A DNA stretch of 64,000 nucleotides from an uncultured Bacteroidales bacterium (GCA_900316845.1 ONEG01000005.1:1-64000), one strand, 5' to 3'; positions 9,401-17,063 are shown, counted from the stretch's first letter. Numbers and translations: made by a program. The notes: generated by a model not told the origin, from the letters alone.

Positions 9401-10344
9401 ACACGACCCTCAATGACGTAGGATGCCACCATTTCATCTACACGCATCTGACCATCATTCCTCCGACCGTTCCTACCCTGTGGGTAGAAGATGCGATGTG
9501 CGGCGATGAGTCCGCCTTTAACGTGCTCTATACCTATACCTCCCATTTCCCCATCGCCTACTCGCTTTACTTCGATAGTGTGGCGTTAGAGATGGGCTTT
9601 GAGGATCAGATCGATGTACCGGTCACCTCTTATTCCTCGCCGATGGTCATCTCCGTACCGATACCGTATCGCGACGGAGACCAGCGTCATTACCCGCGGC
9701 CGGATATCTACTCGGTCACTCTGGTGCTCGACAACGGCATCTGCCAACATATGGAGAGCGACTGTATCAACGATACGACCCTTACTTTCTCTTACCCAAA
9801 ATGGCTGACGGAGCAGCGTCACGGAGACGTCATCGCCATCCTCGACTCGGCGTATAACGGCGGATATAAGTGGACGGATTTCCAGTGGTACGAAGGCGAC
9901 TCGATGCTGGTGGGTCAGACCAAACCTTATCTGTACCTGCCGATGGGTCTGAATGTAGGAGCGGAGTATCACGTCGAGCTCACCCGTGTCGATGAGAAAG
10001 AGGCCTTCCCGACCTGTCCTATCGTCGCTGTACCGAACCCGATTAATGAGGATTATGCACCGAAGAAAGGCTACCTCGCCGTCACGCCGACCTGTATCGT
10101 CTCGGCGAACCCGATTGCTCATATCCTCTCCCGCAAGGACGGTACGTTCCGTATCAACACGTCCGACGGCACCTTCGTCACCGAGGGCGTCTTCCGTGCT
10201 CCCGTCACGCCGATCACCCTTCCGTCTGCGCAAGGTCTGTATATCGTCCAACTATGGTCGAACGACACGCCGGAAGAACCCTATAGAGCCATTAAAGTTA
10301 TTGTAGCACCATCATGCCCGAATTGCGACATATCCTCCTTCTGA
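3472..10344 (+). CDS. Giant secreted repeat protein with an IgGFc-binding-like N-terminal region
   Basis: A 2290-residue protein translated from TTG. This start gives a clear signal peptide (about residues 1-21, ending IVAG). Residues about 40-450 resemble the IgGFc-binding N-terminal family of Bacteroidota (GNDFWLTF, GTTVTITPT, KPIAVFTGN, DFMVEQALPL). From about residue 745 to 1985 there are roughly 18 modules of 50-80 residues. Each ends in a signature such as GCDSIYHLRL and usually opens with a Cys and an aromatic residue, suggesting one disulphide per module. The C-terminus (QGLYIVQLWSNDTPEEPYRA then IKVIV) resembles type IX secretion domains, with a short extra Cys-containing tail. I infer a surface adhesin-like protein; the ligand is unknown. 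It overlaps the next gene by 31 bp. Confidence 0.8.
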   Translation: MKLIRAIILVCLLSLSPWIVAGTELISNNPYWFGGTDAFNTTEGNDFWLTFINNNGFDPNKQENKTAKFEMKVAVSAREEVDVNIAYGNTILDTRKVPAGTTLIYEIPRSLAQQLYLFESEQSDMSGVHVYTAPTTPENKKKVFSCFLYSRTNDSPITSRDASLVIPTRFLGKEYIIQTYPEDVYSSEFGIVATEDGTTVTITPTFQTDGGKAAGTAFDVTLSKGQAYLVATKRRDEGSTDFNADFSGTTLCADKPIAVFTGNQQTGIPNKEGYSQDFMVEQALPLTQFGTEFYLTGLTNTLSNYADIVALYDNTNVTITTYDKSTGAVNTFPVTLNRGGTLQKLPPDSVMLDLHDELNNEVIIRTSAPVSCISYTSTAAENKICTTVGWSQKCFIYGDPSSAIMPHWGLRTNAMTFFTEVLDPQGSGTPQHFYAYVVTAASDINTFTLNGAPVASSEFHTFQADPTKAYAHLELPDAASAKYNLLESTGGGFVGMVYGITEAQAYYYTLGFKPDAHPDSLYVTHTDEVVMSKASYDLDSLDGHGWYQRQWDEWMQDHEQLDTAIVCDSSFVYWTLETDIERPATQIEWLLFDVTDGKKPTGTPEASLITTPAATATKHSWQYEFILPEEEMEDRHQFFEYELQTVLHRERIMCDGEDLDTLKTTVRVTRIYNDTLYRVVCVGDSLEFFYDSLYNQDNLTLYNPDSAATKFVGVKQGQGTHYLEPWKYQVEVGTYHTFTRNYLSQAGCDSTMTLILFVCDTFQYFDTIHLCTNQDTVYQERTFRGASLNRDTTEVPIAWKTKACECQLGPWADKFRDKRGRPFDGCDSTYHLTLIRHESYVIPFRDTVCLDKDGHGSYTWPIQYGTKKRTITERDLRLDPAYGALVGVFRDTMYTQTCAECNGGLHGCDSIHELTLIMPQSYYFEETKEWCKLHYDPVTHDTVHSFFRWEGHRDGADYVELRTSGDYYDSCLTTRYGCDSIYHLRLDYRAAQELYALTVDTICTDEDGTFPWIGPKGEHLEDISLDMKIPANRRCSTIYRSVEAGCDSIYALHLTVMPTFFKMDTVLITQEEVFHWPINNTTYGGSKATEDYDVLVTQDTLFVTVSNPTKPIGTHSCDSTHVLFLRVGAVYRYDTTDFACGNDDQYVWMETRPEFMPEGVPFERMTITDLPEPGQTKTYEQPFETVLGFDSVFYLHLYRAPSYRDTTHAYTCQLRESGSPYIWKDHEGRKIYDNSGNQVPFIPNTWAGDYYYTDTMKTKGYDCDSICVLHLHIYPYYDFNQSLNHCQGEPFAWEDLPGNTKPVSIYDDKENPISVIPTNHTGDYQYTLHFNTIHECDSAWHLTLHIDTVYTTPVEITQRVMCDNDTIHFLGEPVYGAKSPLLPEGESGRSVPGETDRWVVFDLYGNSQTTAGCDSAVHHRVTLYRTYFMPDEQRICQGSEFEWHDKEISTLRCGTFVFYDSLKTKDCLVCDPETGECGCDSVYKLTLHVDSVYHIYESITLCDYDSITWQGHHFAGPKLENPAAGYRVLHKADTTYGDTVARLSIHDCDSIHYLSLRVAPSYDTTIVRHVCDNDDSQFAHIYIFQDTHGTYFRDSLEFGPTRSTEGVLKPDITFTPSHLLKTREGCDSLVTYEVIVHPTYRFIDSGRGCAGTAIEWRGQTIIATGTYYDKLETQDGCDSIYQLDFYVKPFITVPVHDFACDNETYYHRDTVSGTVFETEVWHPGAPRPDPDKMPYIEVRFKGVDGCDSIVYNYYLTICPTFSFFAETDGICSGDTFYSEDLNHAWSAWAYEYDVDTFVRPYDTLFIDSLTTAMGCDSIYTLAAHVFPAYRHIVYDTICSNESYLWPGRDSRPDSLLTNLESGLYFLRDSFHTVDGCDSIYETQLLVGASFMSEEHQTLCADDSLDWHGWHIAHILPKDEEYFYYDSAISVVTGCDSVYHLYLTVLDTTMEVRYDSICIGDTLLIGDHIYTQGGDYKDTTLNDVGCHHFIYTHLTIIPPTVPTLWVEDAMCGDESAFNVLYTYTSHFPIAYSLYFDSVALEMGFEDQIDVPVTSYSSPMVISVPIPYRDGDQRHYPRPDIYSVTLVLDNGICQHMESDCINDTTLTFSYPKWLTEQRHGDVIAILDSAYNGGYKWTDFQWYEGDSMLVGQTKPYLYLPMGLNVGAEYHVELTRVDEKEAFPTCPIVAVPNPINEDYAPKKGYLAVTPTCIVSANPIAHILSRKDGTFRINTSDGTFVTEGVFRAPVTPITLPSAQGLYIVQLWSNDTPEEPYRAIKVIVAPSCPNCDISSF

Positions 10345-11381
10345 TCCTCTGTCTCTCGACGATGACCGGCATGGCGCAACGCCGCTATTCCGTATCGGAG
10401 AAAAGAGAGTTCGAACTCTCTTCCGTCAGAGGCTTCTCTACCAAAGACGTAGAGAACCAGACCGATGTGCTGATGGGTCTGCACGCGTCGGAGTATTCGG
10501 GTTCGCATCACCTTGTGGGACTGTCGCTGTCCGGCGGATGGTCCACGTTCCTCAATAATATGCCCGAAGCAAAGAACACTCCGGGCGGCGGAGTGATGGA
10601 TCTGTACCTGCTCTACGAGTACCATTTCGCCGGACTGATGGTGCAAACCGGTCTCGGTATCTCTGCGCAACGCGTGTTCACGGATCTGAACGAAGCCAAT
10701 ATCTATCATGAGAACATGATGGATACCTGGTCAGGAATCACCCCGGCGCCCTTCACGCTGAAACACACGTTTGTGGACCGCCGCGATATGGCGCAACAAC
10801 TATACGGACGGATACCGCTGAATGTCGGTCATTATTTCTTCGGTTCACGCGGAATCGGTTATTTCCTTGTGGGAGTGAACGCCGGCTACGCGTTCAAGGG
10901 TTCTACCGCGACTTCGATGATTGTCTCTACGGCCGGTAAGTACGAGCGGTACGTAGGTATCTGGGAAGAGATGGATAATCACGGTTTCCGCAAAGACGTG
11001 CCGTTAGAGCGCAAAGGAGACCAGCTGGCGCTGAAGTTCGACCTTGCGGCGCACGCGGAGATAGGATATGAGTACAACACCCGGCAGTCGGTTAAGAACT
11101 ATCGCACGCGTCCTGCAGACCGTTTGGACGGAAGACTTCGTGTAGCGGCGTATGCCGATTGCTCGTTACTGAATATATGCCCTTCGACCAAGGGGGTGTT
11201 GTACGGCATCCCGACGGAGTCGATTTATGACTTCTCCACGTACACGACGGATCATGTCTTCTCGACGGAAGAGGCTTCCAAATCCTGGCTGCGCAACCTC
11301 TCTATAGGCATACGCGTCTCGTTCCTCTTTGCCTTCCGACCGAAAGACCGGTGTATCCTCTGTAACCCTGCCAACCACTAA
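10314..11381 (+). CDS. Predicted outer-membrane beta-barrel protein
   Basis: A 355-residue protein with a signal peptide (MPELRHILLLILCLSTMTGM, cleavage near AQ). It is rich in alternating polar and aromatic stretches ending in Gly or aromatic residues (VGLSLSGGWSTFLNN, HYFFGSRGIGYFLVGVNAGY), typical of an outer-membrane barrel. The start lies 31 bp inside the end of the giant repeat gene, so the two are translationally coupled and probably act together, for example as an anchor or assembly partner; this is inference. I cannot assign a named family. A cluster of three Cys-free barrels is not seen elsewhere in the window, so this pairing is specific to the locus. Confidence 0.65.
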   Translation: MPELRHILLLILCLSTMTGMAQRRYSVSEKREFELSSVRGFSTKDVENQTDVLMGLHASEYSGSHHLVGLSLSGGWSTFLNNMPEAKNTPGGGVMDLYLLYEYHFAGLMVQTGLGISAQRVFTDLNEANIYHENMMDTWSGITPAPFTLKHTFVDRRDMAQQLYGRIPLNVGHYFFGSRGIGYFLVGVNAGYAFKGSTATSMIVSTAGKYERYVGIWEEMDNHGFRKDVPLERKGDQLALKFDLAAHAEIGYEYNTRQSVKNYRTRPADRLDGRLRVAAYADCSLLNICPSTKGVLYGIPTESIYDFSTYTTDHVFSTEEASKSWLRNLSIGIRVSFLFAFRPKDRCILCNPANH

Positions 11382-11412
11382 ATGGTACATGGTACATGAC
11401 CAAATGGTAAAT
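11381..11412. repeat. AAATGGTAAAT-type repeat spanning the xseA start
   Basis: AAATGGTACATGGTACATGA followed by CCAAATGGTAAAT. Related strings lie at 15663-15689, 27580-27618 and 48431-48463. Both candidate xseA start codons (11389 and 11404) lie inside it. Confidence 0.7.
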
Positions 11413-12546
11413 AGATATACTCTCTCGGAACTCTGCGCAGAGATCGGCGAAGTGTTAGACTCGTCACTCGCACCCTCCTATTGGGTACAAGCGGAGATCA
11501 GCTCGCTCATGGAGCGCGGCGGACATATGTATCTGGATCTTGTTGACGCACCTTCTGCAGGCGGTCAGGGAGCGAAGATGCGGGCGACACTATGGGCAGG
11601 AACGAAAGAGATGCTCTGCGCTTATTTTCAGTCGGAGACGGGCATGTCGCTACAAAAAGGCATGGCGGTGCTGGTAGAGTGCGAGGTGCATTTTCATCCG
11701 GTCTATGGGTTAAGTCTCTCTATCGTCGGCATTGATCCGACGTTCACGATCGGCGATATCGCGCGGCTCAAGCAACGGACGATTGCGCAGCTGGAGAAAG
11801 ACGGTCTTTTGGAGGCGCAACAACTCCTGCCTCTACCGACACTTATTCGGAAGATTGCGGTTATCTCTTCGCCATCCGCGGCGGGTTATGAGGATTTCAA
11901 ACATCAGTTAGAGCACAGTCCGTATGGGTTCGAGACGACCCTCTTCGGTGCGACCATGCAGGGTGACGGAGCGCCAAAGTCCATTATTGCGGCTTTGGAA
12001 GAGATTTCTGTCAGCGTTAGCGGTCTGTCAGCAAAGCGGTCTGTCAGCAAAGCGGTCGATCAGGCGAAGCCGGTCTTTGATTGCGTCGTCATCATCCGCG
12101 GCGGAGGTGCCAGCTCGGATCTGTCGTGTTTCGATAACTACGAGCTCTGCGCCGTTTGTGCGCAATTCGAGTTGCCGATTTTGAGCGGTATCGGTCACAC
12201 GAGGGATGTATCGGTGTTAGATATGGTGGCGCATGAGGCGCTGAAGACACCTACCGCCGTTGCTGAATGGCTGATTCACCGGATGGACGTACAAGCCACG
12301 CGGATTGCGGATCTCTTTGTGCGGCTACGGCGTACGGCAGACCGGCAGATCATGCTCAGACGACACCGTGTCGAATTGCTCGAACAACGGCTTGCGGCTT
12401 GTAACCCCGAGGCTTTTTATCGCAGGGGTTATTCGCTGCTGACGAAGGACGGAAAGGTCGTTCGGTCCGTAGCAGAGTTAGTACCCGGAGACCGGATTAC
12501 TACTCATCTTGGTGATGGGTCGGTAGAGAGTATTGTGAAAGACTAA
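11404..12546 (+). CDS. xseA: Exodeoxyribonuclease VII large subunit
   Basis: About 380 residues. An N-terminal OB-fold (YWVQAEISSLMERGGHMYLD) is followed by the nuclease domain with RKIAVISSPSAAGYEDF, VIIRGGGASSDLSCFD, SGIGHTRDVSVLD and PTAVAEWL. The enzyme degrades single-stranded DNA to short oligonucleotides together with XseB; I see no xseB next to it. The ATG at 11404 fits the family N-terminus best (MVNRYTLSELC); 11389 is possible. Both lie in an intergenic repeat. An unusual SGLSAKRSVSKA segment around residue 210 is encoded by a 16-bp tandem duplication. Confidence 0.92.
   Translation: MVNRYTLSELCAEIGEVLDSSLAPSYWVQAEISSLMERGGHMYLDLVDAPSAGGQGAKMRATLWAGTKEMLCAYFQSETGMSLQKGMAVLVECEVHFHPVYGLSLSIVGIDPTFTIGDIARLKQRTIAQLEKDGLLEAQQLLPLPTLIRKIAVISSPSAAGYEDFKHQLEHSPYGFETTLFGATMQGDGAPKSIIAALEEISVSVSGLSAKRSVSKAVDQAKPVFDCVVIIRGGGASSDLSCFDNYELCAVCAQFELPILSGIGHTRDVSVLDMVAHEALKTPTAVAEWLIHRMDVQATRIADLFVRLRRTADRQIMLRRHRVELLEQRLAACNPEAFYRRGYSLLTKDGKVVRSVAELVPGDRITTHLGDGSVESIVKD
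12021..12052. repeat. 16-bp tandem duplication inside xseA
   Basis: Two perfect adjacent copies of CGGTCTGTCAGCAAAG (12021-12036 and 12037-12052), followed by a third partial copy CGGTC. They lie between the OB-fold and the catalytic core, where length is likely to be tolerated. Confidence 0.85.
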
Positions 12547-12572
12547 GGGTTATAGGCGAAAGGTTATAGGTT

Positions 12573-13322
12573 ATGATTCTTGCTCCAGAACAACGCAAAG
12601 CCGGTGCGGCTCTTTTTGGTCTGACGCTGGTCGTATGGCTGGTGATGGCGCTTTGGCCCGTTCAGGAGGATGAGGAGGAAAAGAAACCGACAAAGAAACC
12701 CTGGTCGGAAAGAAGAGATTCGATTCGGTTGGCGGACTCGATGCGGTTCGTACAATGGAAAGCGGACCGGGAAGCAAGGTACGATTCGTTTTTTAGGGCG
12801 GACTCGATCCGCCACGAGCAATGGAAGATCGAGCGGCAGGCACGATGGGACTCGATGCGGAAGGCAGACTCCGTCTGGCGGGATTCCGTGGGGATGAAGT
12901 ATTTTGCGCCGCGGGTGAAAAAAGATACGATTCTGGATCTCAATCATTGCGACACAGCGGAGTTGCAACTTATACGGGGGATCGGACGTTACACGGCGGT
13001 GCAGATCGTGCAATATCGGGAGCGTCTGGGAGGGTTCTACAGCCCGGAGCAGCTGAAGGATGAGGTGTTCGGGAAACTGAGTCTGGATACCTTGCTATAC
13101 CGCTTCACGGCGGACCCGACGGCGGTACAACGGATGGATGTCAACCGTGCTTCTATCGACCGCCTGCAGCGACATCCGTATATACGTTACGAGCAAGCGA
13201 AGGCGATCTATACGCTTCGCAGGAAGAAGGTGCGTCTGGAATCTATAGAGGATCTGCGCGCGCTGCCGGAAATGAAAGAGGAGGATTTGCGTCGGATGGC
13301 GCCTTATTTGAGTTTTGAGTAA
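12573..13322 (+). CDS. Membrane-anchored helix-hairpin-helix (ComEA-like) protein
   Basis: A 249-residue protein with an N-terminal membrane helix (about residues 10-28, LFGLTLVVWLVMALWPV), then a charged segment with repeated ADSIR.EQWK-type units (residues about 45-100), probably a helical stalk. A C-terminal region holds helix-hairpin-helix motifs (LDLNHCDTAELQLIRGIGRY then the GGFYSPEQLKDE turn, and MDVNRASIDRLQRHPYIRY). HHH motifs bind DNA without sequence specificity. With the reduced ComEC at 2356 this suggests a DNA-uptake receptor, although the genes are 9 kb apart. The start at 12573 follows a small direct repeat (GGTTATAGG, twice). Confidence 0.75.
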   Translation: MILAPEQRKAGAALFGLTLVVWLVMALWPVQEDEEEKKPTKKPWSERRDSIRLADSMRFVQWKADREARYDSFFRADSIRHEQWKIERQARWDSMRKADSVWRDSVGMKYFAPRVKKDTILDLNHCDTAELQLIRGIGRYTAVQIVQYRERLGGFYSPEQLKDEVFGKLSLDTLLYRFTADPTAVQRMDVNRASIDRLQRHPYIRYEQAKAIYTLRRKKVRLESIEDLRALPEMKEEDLRRMAPYLSFE

Positions 13323-13380
13323 AAAGGGGGGTATCGCATCGGGCAGTCATGGAAGTATTCTTGGGTTAACGTCGTAAGAA

Positions 13381-13424
13381 GCATACGATGAGCATTCGAT
13401 GAGCATACGATGAGCATTCGATTG
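13381..13424. repeat. Short tandem repeat GCATACGATGA/GCATTCGATGA
   Basis: Four 11-bp units alternate as GCATACGATGA and GCATTCGATGA (two 22-bp periods; the last unit ends TTG) in the intergenic region before the ddl promoter. Nothing else is recognisable between 13323 and 13470. Confidence 0.8.
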
Positions 13425-13471
13425 GCGTCCTACGGGAGTCCGACATTTTTGCTGAAAAAATCACAAAAAGT

Positions 13472-13513
13472 GGCATACGCTCTTGCGTATGTCATTTTTT
13501 TTTAGTACCTTTG
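13472..13513 (+). promoter_or_regulatory. ddl promoter overlapping a terminator-like hairpin
   Basis: TTG (13483-13485), 20 bp, TACCTTTG (13506-13513). The -33 region lies in an inverted repeat, GGCATACGC (13472-13480) and GCGTATGTC (13485-13493), followed by a run of T. The same DNA could end transcription arriving from upstream. The 5' leader to the ddl start is about 95 nt. Confidence 0.75.
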
Positions 13514-13613
13514 CAGCGTTTTTGAGGAAACGCACAAATCGTTAACTAAGGAAACAATTTATTAGACAATAAGACGGCATCTATGCTGAATAAAAGAAAG
13601 CGTTAAAATAAGA

Positions 13614-14696
13614 ATGAAAAGACAAATAGCAATTATCGCCGGAGGGGACAGTAGCGAACATGAAGTGTCGCTGCGTTCCGCTGCGGGTTTATACTCCTTC
13701 ATGGACAAGGAGCGGTATGACATCACCATTGTCGTACTGAAAGGGAAAGAGTGGCATGCCTTCGCGTTCGGCAAGGAGTGTGCGAACGTTGATACCGCGT
13801 TGCTAAATCAACAAGCAACTCCTGCCTCCGCTCTCCCCACCGGATGTATAACATCCGTCGGGGCCCCCAATGTAGAGGCATTTCCGATTGATAAGAATGA
13901 TTTTTCTTTTACGCGCGGGGGTGTGAAGCACACGTTCGATTTCGCGTATATCACTATCCACGGCACGCCGGGCGAGAACGGTTTGTTACAGGGATACTTA
14001 GAGATGATGGGTATTCCGTTCAGCTGCTGCGGAGTCTTGGCAGCGGCGCTGACGTTTAACAAATACGCCTGCAACCACTATCTCTCCTATTTCGGTTTTC
14101 ATATAGCCAAGAGTATGATGCTCCGTGCGGGACAAAAATGGCCCAACGCCCAGAAGATTGCAGACACCTTAGGACTGCCGTGTTTTATCAAGAGCAACGT
14201 GGGCGGATCGTCCTTCGGATGTACGAAAGTGAAGACGGTTGAGGATGTTTACCCGGCCATCGAGCGTGCGTTCAAAGAGGGCGACGAAGTCATCTGCGAG
14301 TCGTACATGAAAGGGACGGAAGTGACCTGTGGTGTGTATAAGACCAAAGACAAAGCGGTGGCATTCCCGATCACGGAGGTTGTGACGAAGAATGAGTTCT
14401 TCGATTACGACGCCAAATACAAAGGTCAGGTGTCGGAGATCACTCCGGCGCGTATCCCTGACGCCATCCGTGACAAGATCCAGGCAGAGACCCTGCGTAT
14501 CTATGACATCATCGGCGCCAACGGCATCATCCGCGTCGATTGGATCATCACCGGCGAGCAGATCAACCTGTTAGAGGTGAACACGACGCCGGGCATGACG
14601 GCTACGAGTTTCATTCCGCAGCAGGTTCGTGCCGCAGGCCTCGACATCAAAGAGGTGCTGACAGATATTATTGAAGACAAATTAAATCATGATTGA
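13614..14696 (+). CDS. ddl: D-alanine--D-alanine ligase
   Basis: A 360-residue ATP-grasp enzyme making D-Ala-D-Ala for peptidoglycan in the cytoplasm. Motifs are IIAGGDSSEHEVSLRSA at the N-terminus, HGTPGENGLLQGYLEMMGIP, SNVGGSSFGCTKV in the ATP-grasp loop, and INLLEVNTTPGMT, which supplies the metal-binding Glu and Asn. Its 3' end overlaps the polyprenyl synthase by 8 bp. Both genes serve envelope synthesis, since prenyl phosphates carry the cell-wall precursor. Confidence 0.95.
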   Translation: MKRQIAIIAGGDSSEHEVSLRSAAGLYSFMDKERYDITIVVLKGKEWHAFAFGKECANVDTALLNQQATPASALPTGCITSVGAPNVEAFPIDKNDFSFTRGGVKHTFDFAYITIHGTPGENGLLQGYLEMMGIPFSCCGVLAAALTFNKYACNHYLSYFGFHIAKSMMLRAGQKWPNAQKIADTLGLPCFIKSNVGGSSFGCTKVKTVEDVYPAIERAFKEGDEVICESYMKGTEVTCGVYKTKDKAVAFPITEVVTKNEFFDYDAKYKGQVSEITPARIPDAIRDKIQAETLRIYDIIGANGIIRVDWIITGEQINLLEVNTTPGMTATSFIPQQVRAAGLDIKEVLTDIIEDKLNHD

Positions 14697-15657
14697 TATT
14701 AACCAAGCGATAGAATCCCTGAAATGGGATAAGGAGCCACGGGGACTGTACGAGCCGATCGAGTACGCATTGGCGTCCGGCGGCAAGAGACTTCGTCCGA
14801 CCTTGGCGCTCCTGGCGGCAGAGACGATCATCAACGGCGGATTGCTGAACGGCAACGTGATGGATGACGTAGTGCCTGCGGCGTTGGCATTGGAGGTGTT
14901 CCATAACTTCACGCTGCTTCATGACGACGTGATGGACAAAGCGTCCGTGCGTCGCGGCCGCGAGACGGTACATGTCAAATGGAACGAGAACACGGCTATC
15001 CTCTCGGGCGACCAGATGCTCATCGAGGCGTATAAGTTGTTGGCACAAGTGCCGGCAGAGAAAGTAGCGGGAGCGTTGAAGATGTTCAACGAGATGGCGA
15101 CCGGCGTGTGCGAAGGACAGCAGTACGATGTGGACTTCGAGCACGCGAGCCACGTGAGTATCGAGGATTACATGATGATGATTGAGAAGAAGACCTCGGT
15201 GCTTTTGGCTTACGCGATGAAGATCGGCGGCTATATTGCCGGAGCGAACGAGAACCAACAGGAGGCGTTGTACCAGTATGGTCTGCATATCGGTCTAGCT
15301 TTCCAGATTCAAGACGATCTGCTTGACGTTTATGGCGACCCCAAGACTTTCGGCAAGAAGATCGGCGGAGATATATGCGCGAACAAGAAGACTTTCCTTC
15401 TTCTCACCGCGATGGAGACAGCGGACGCAGAGAGCCGCGCGGAGTTGCTGCAATGGATGATGGCAACCGACCGTGACGAAGAGAAGATTGCCGCCGTGAC
15501 GGAGATCTTCACCCGTCTCGGAGTACGCGAAGCGAGTGAAGTAGTGATGGAGGAGCAGACTGCTCTTGCCCTCGCACAGCTGGACAAACTGCCGCAGAAC
15601 GACGCCACGGAGACACTCCGTGAGTTAGCTGAGAAACTCGCCACCAGAAAGAGTTAA
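14689..15657 (+). CDS. Polyprenyl (farnesyl/geranylgeranyl-type) diphosphate synthase
   Basis: A 322-residue all-helical trans-prenyltransferase condensing isopentenyl diphosphate with allylic diphosphates. The first Asp-rich motif is LLHDDVMDKASVRRG and the second is QIQDDLLDVYGD, with a KKIGGDICANKKTFL segment after it. A Phe lies five residues before the first Asp-rich motif (FTLLHDD), which in related enzymes limits product length, so a C15 to C20 product is more likely than a long quinone tail. This is inference. It overlaps ddl by 8 bp. Confidence 0.88.
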   Translation: MIDINQAIESLKWDKEPRGLYEPIEYALASGGKRLRPTLALLAAETIINGGLLNGNVMDDVVPAALALEVFHNFTLLHDDVMDKASVRRGRETVHVKWNENTAILSGDQMLIEAYKLLAQVPAEKVAGALKMFNEMATGVCEGQQYDVDFEHASHVSIEDYMMMIEKKTSVLLAYAMKIGGYIAGANENQQEALYQYGLHIGLAFQIQDDLLDVYGDPKTFGKKIGGDICANKKTFLLLTAMETADAESRAELLQWMMATDRDEEKIAAVTEIFTRLGVREASEVVMEEQTALALAQLDKLPQNDATETLRELAEKLATRKS

Positions 15658-15662
15658 AGAAC

Positions 15663-15689
15663 AAATGGTAAATGTTTAAATCGTAAATA
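15663..15689. repeat. AAATGGTAAAT-type intergenic repeat
   Basis: AAATGGTAAATGTTTAAATC then GTAAATA, between the polyprenyl synthase and the next gene. Same family as 11381-11412, 27580-27618 and 48431-48463. Confidence 0.65.
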
Positions 15690-15694
15690 ACAAG

Positions 15695-16462
15695 ATGCCT
15701 TATCGTCGATTACCCAACACGGACTTAGCTCGCCTGCATGCCCTGCAGAACGCTATCCAGCGCGCGCAAGGAGCCGACTATACCGAGCAGGTCATCCCGT
15801 ACAAAGTACAAAGCGAAGCACAACGGTTCTTGGTTCAGTTTGAGAACATAGTGATGCAATCCAAAGACAACTATGCCTCCACTGTGAACGCCAACAAACA
15901 GTACCGTCACATCGTGCAGAACGCACGTATGTACATCTCGCATTTCATCCAGGTGCTCAACCTCTCCGTCATCCGCGGGGAGATCAAGAAAGAGCAGAAA
16001 CTGCTTTACGGCCTGGATCCGCACCAACATATCGTGCCGGATCTGTCCACGGAAGAGTACCTTTTAGAGTGGGGAAAGAAGATTATCGAGGGTGAGCAGA
16101 AACGCATGGCGAACGGCGGTTTCCCAATTTATAATCCGGCGATTAACAAGGTGAAAGTGCATTATGACATCTTCTGCGAGCACCAGCGGCAGCATGCTTT
16201 CCACGTTCAGAACACGGAGCGTGTGCATGGGGACTTAGAGCCGCTTCGCGCGCAGGCAGACGAGATAATACTGAATATATGGAACCTCGTGGAGGACTAC
16301 TACAAAGACCAGCTGCCGTACGCGAAGATGATGAAATGTCAGCTATACGGCGTGATCTACTACTACCGCAAGGGCGAAAGAAAACTCTCGGCCGAGAGTG
16401 ACCGAGAGCTGAAACGCATCCAAGACAGCCAACCGACTATCCAATGGTCGACAGAGGAGTAA
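15695..16462 (+). CDS. Conserved Bacteroidales protein of unknown function
   Basis: A 255-residue soluble protein without signal peptide or membrane segment. It is largely helical and charged, with many aromatic and His residues (YRRLPNTDLARLHALQ, YRHIVQNARMYISHFIQVL, HYDIFCEHQRQHAFH, LYGVIYYYRKGERKL). I do not recognise a catalytic motif; I believe close relatives occur across Bacteroidales as uncharacterised proteins. It is co-directional with the polyprenyl synthase (37 nt gap). Its 3' end overlaps by 26 bp, tail to tail, with the cyclo-ligase gene on the other strand. Confidence 0.7.
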   Translation: MPYRRLPNTDLARLHALQNAIQRAQGADYTEQVIPYKVQSEAQRFLVQFENIVMQSKDNYASTVNANKQYRHIVQNARMYISHFIQVLNLSVIRGEIKKEQKLLYGLDPHQHIVPDLSTEEYLLEWGKKIIEGEQKRMANGGFPIYNPAINKVKVHYDIFCEHQRQHAFHVQNTERVHGDLEPLRAQADEIILNIWNLVEDYYKDQLPYAKMMKCQLYGVIYYYRKGERKLSAESDRELKRIQDSQPTIQWSTEE

Positions 16463-17039
16463 CCACCCGGTCCATGCGACGATCGGAATACATGTGCGGG
16501 ATATCGCGCTTGCGCAGTTGGAAGGAATAGCAGACACCGACCTGTTTCGAAGTCTTGTGTTTCGCCAGGAAGCGATCGTAATATCCTCCACCCCGACCAA
16601 TACGATGCCGATGGTTATCAAAAACTACTCCGGGCACCAAGATCAAATCAATCGGTCCATGATACGTGGGAGTCTGCGGCTCAGGTACTCCTAAATGTCC
16701 CTTCCGCATCATGTCCTCCCCGTCATAGGGACGCACCTCCATCGAGTGGCGATGGGTAACAGGTAAGAGAAACATTTTTTCACCCGCATACTTATCGAGC
16801 AGCGGACGCAGATCCACCTCGTTATGGACGGGATAATAAAGCATCACGGTCTTTGCCTCGCGGAAAGCCGTCATCTGCTCAATCTGGCTGATGACTTGTG
16901 CGGACTGAGATGCCACATCCTCGGGTTTCATCATGCGGCGTTGCTGCTCCACGATAGCCCGAAGGGCTGCCTGATCACGACGGATACGGCACCACGGCAG
17001 CCACATTTTGAGATCATGTATTTGTGATTCGAACAACAT
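16437..17039 (-). CDS. fau: 5-formyltetrahydrofolate cyclo-ligase
   Basis: A 200-residue enzyme converting 5-formyl-THF and ATP to 5,10-methenyl-THF in folate metabolism. Motifs are the basic N-terminal helix (CRIRRDQAALRAIVEQQRR), YYPVHNEVDLRPLL, LILVPGVVFDNHRHRIGRGG with GYYDRFLA (the phosphate-binding loop), and a C-terminal DRRMDRVVT. The length is normal. The start at 17039 lies about 20 nt downstream of its promoter (17070-17100). It is divergent from the lipoprotein gene at 17093 and convergent with the upstream hypothetical gene. Confidence 0.92.
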   Translation of the reverse strand: MLFESQIHDLKMWLPWCRIRRDQAALRAIVEQQRRMMKPEDVASQSAQVISQIEQMTAFREAKTVMLYYPVHNEVDLRPLLDKYAGEKMFLLPVTHRHSMEVRPYDGEDMMRKGHLGVPEPQTPTYHGPIDLILVPGVVFDNHRHRIGRGGGYYDRFLAKHKTSKQVGVCYSFQLRKRDIPHMYSDRRMDRVVTPLSTIG

Positions 17040-17055
17040 AAATGTAGATAAGTTT

Positions 17056-17063
17056 TACCTTTG
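17056..17063 (+). promoter_or_regulatory. Candidate -7 element of the 17093 lipoprotein gene
   Basis: TACCTTTG on the + strand, 6 bp from the opposing minus-strand -7 element at 17070-17077, giving a palindrome TACCTTTG-CGGCTG-CAAAGGTA. No good TTG lies 20 bp upstream on the + strand, so this promoter would be weak or activator-dependent. Confidence 0.5.

Noticed and set aside
13381..13424. The 22-bp tandem repeat before ddl as a CRISPR or iteron origin
   Set aside because: There are no spacers, only two periods, and no replication gene nearby.
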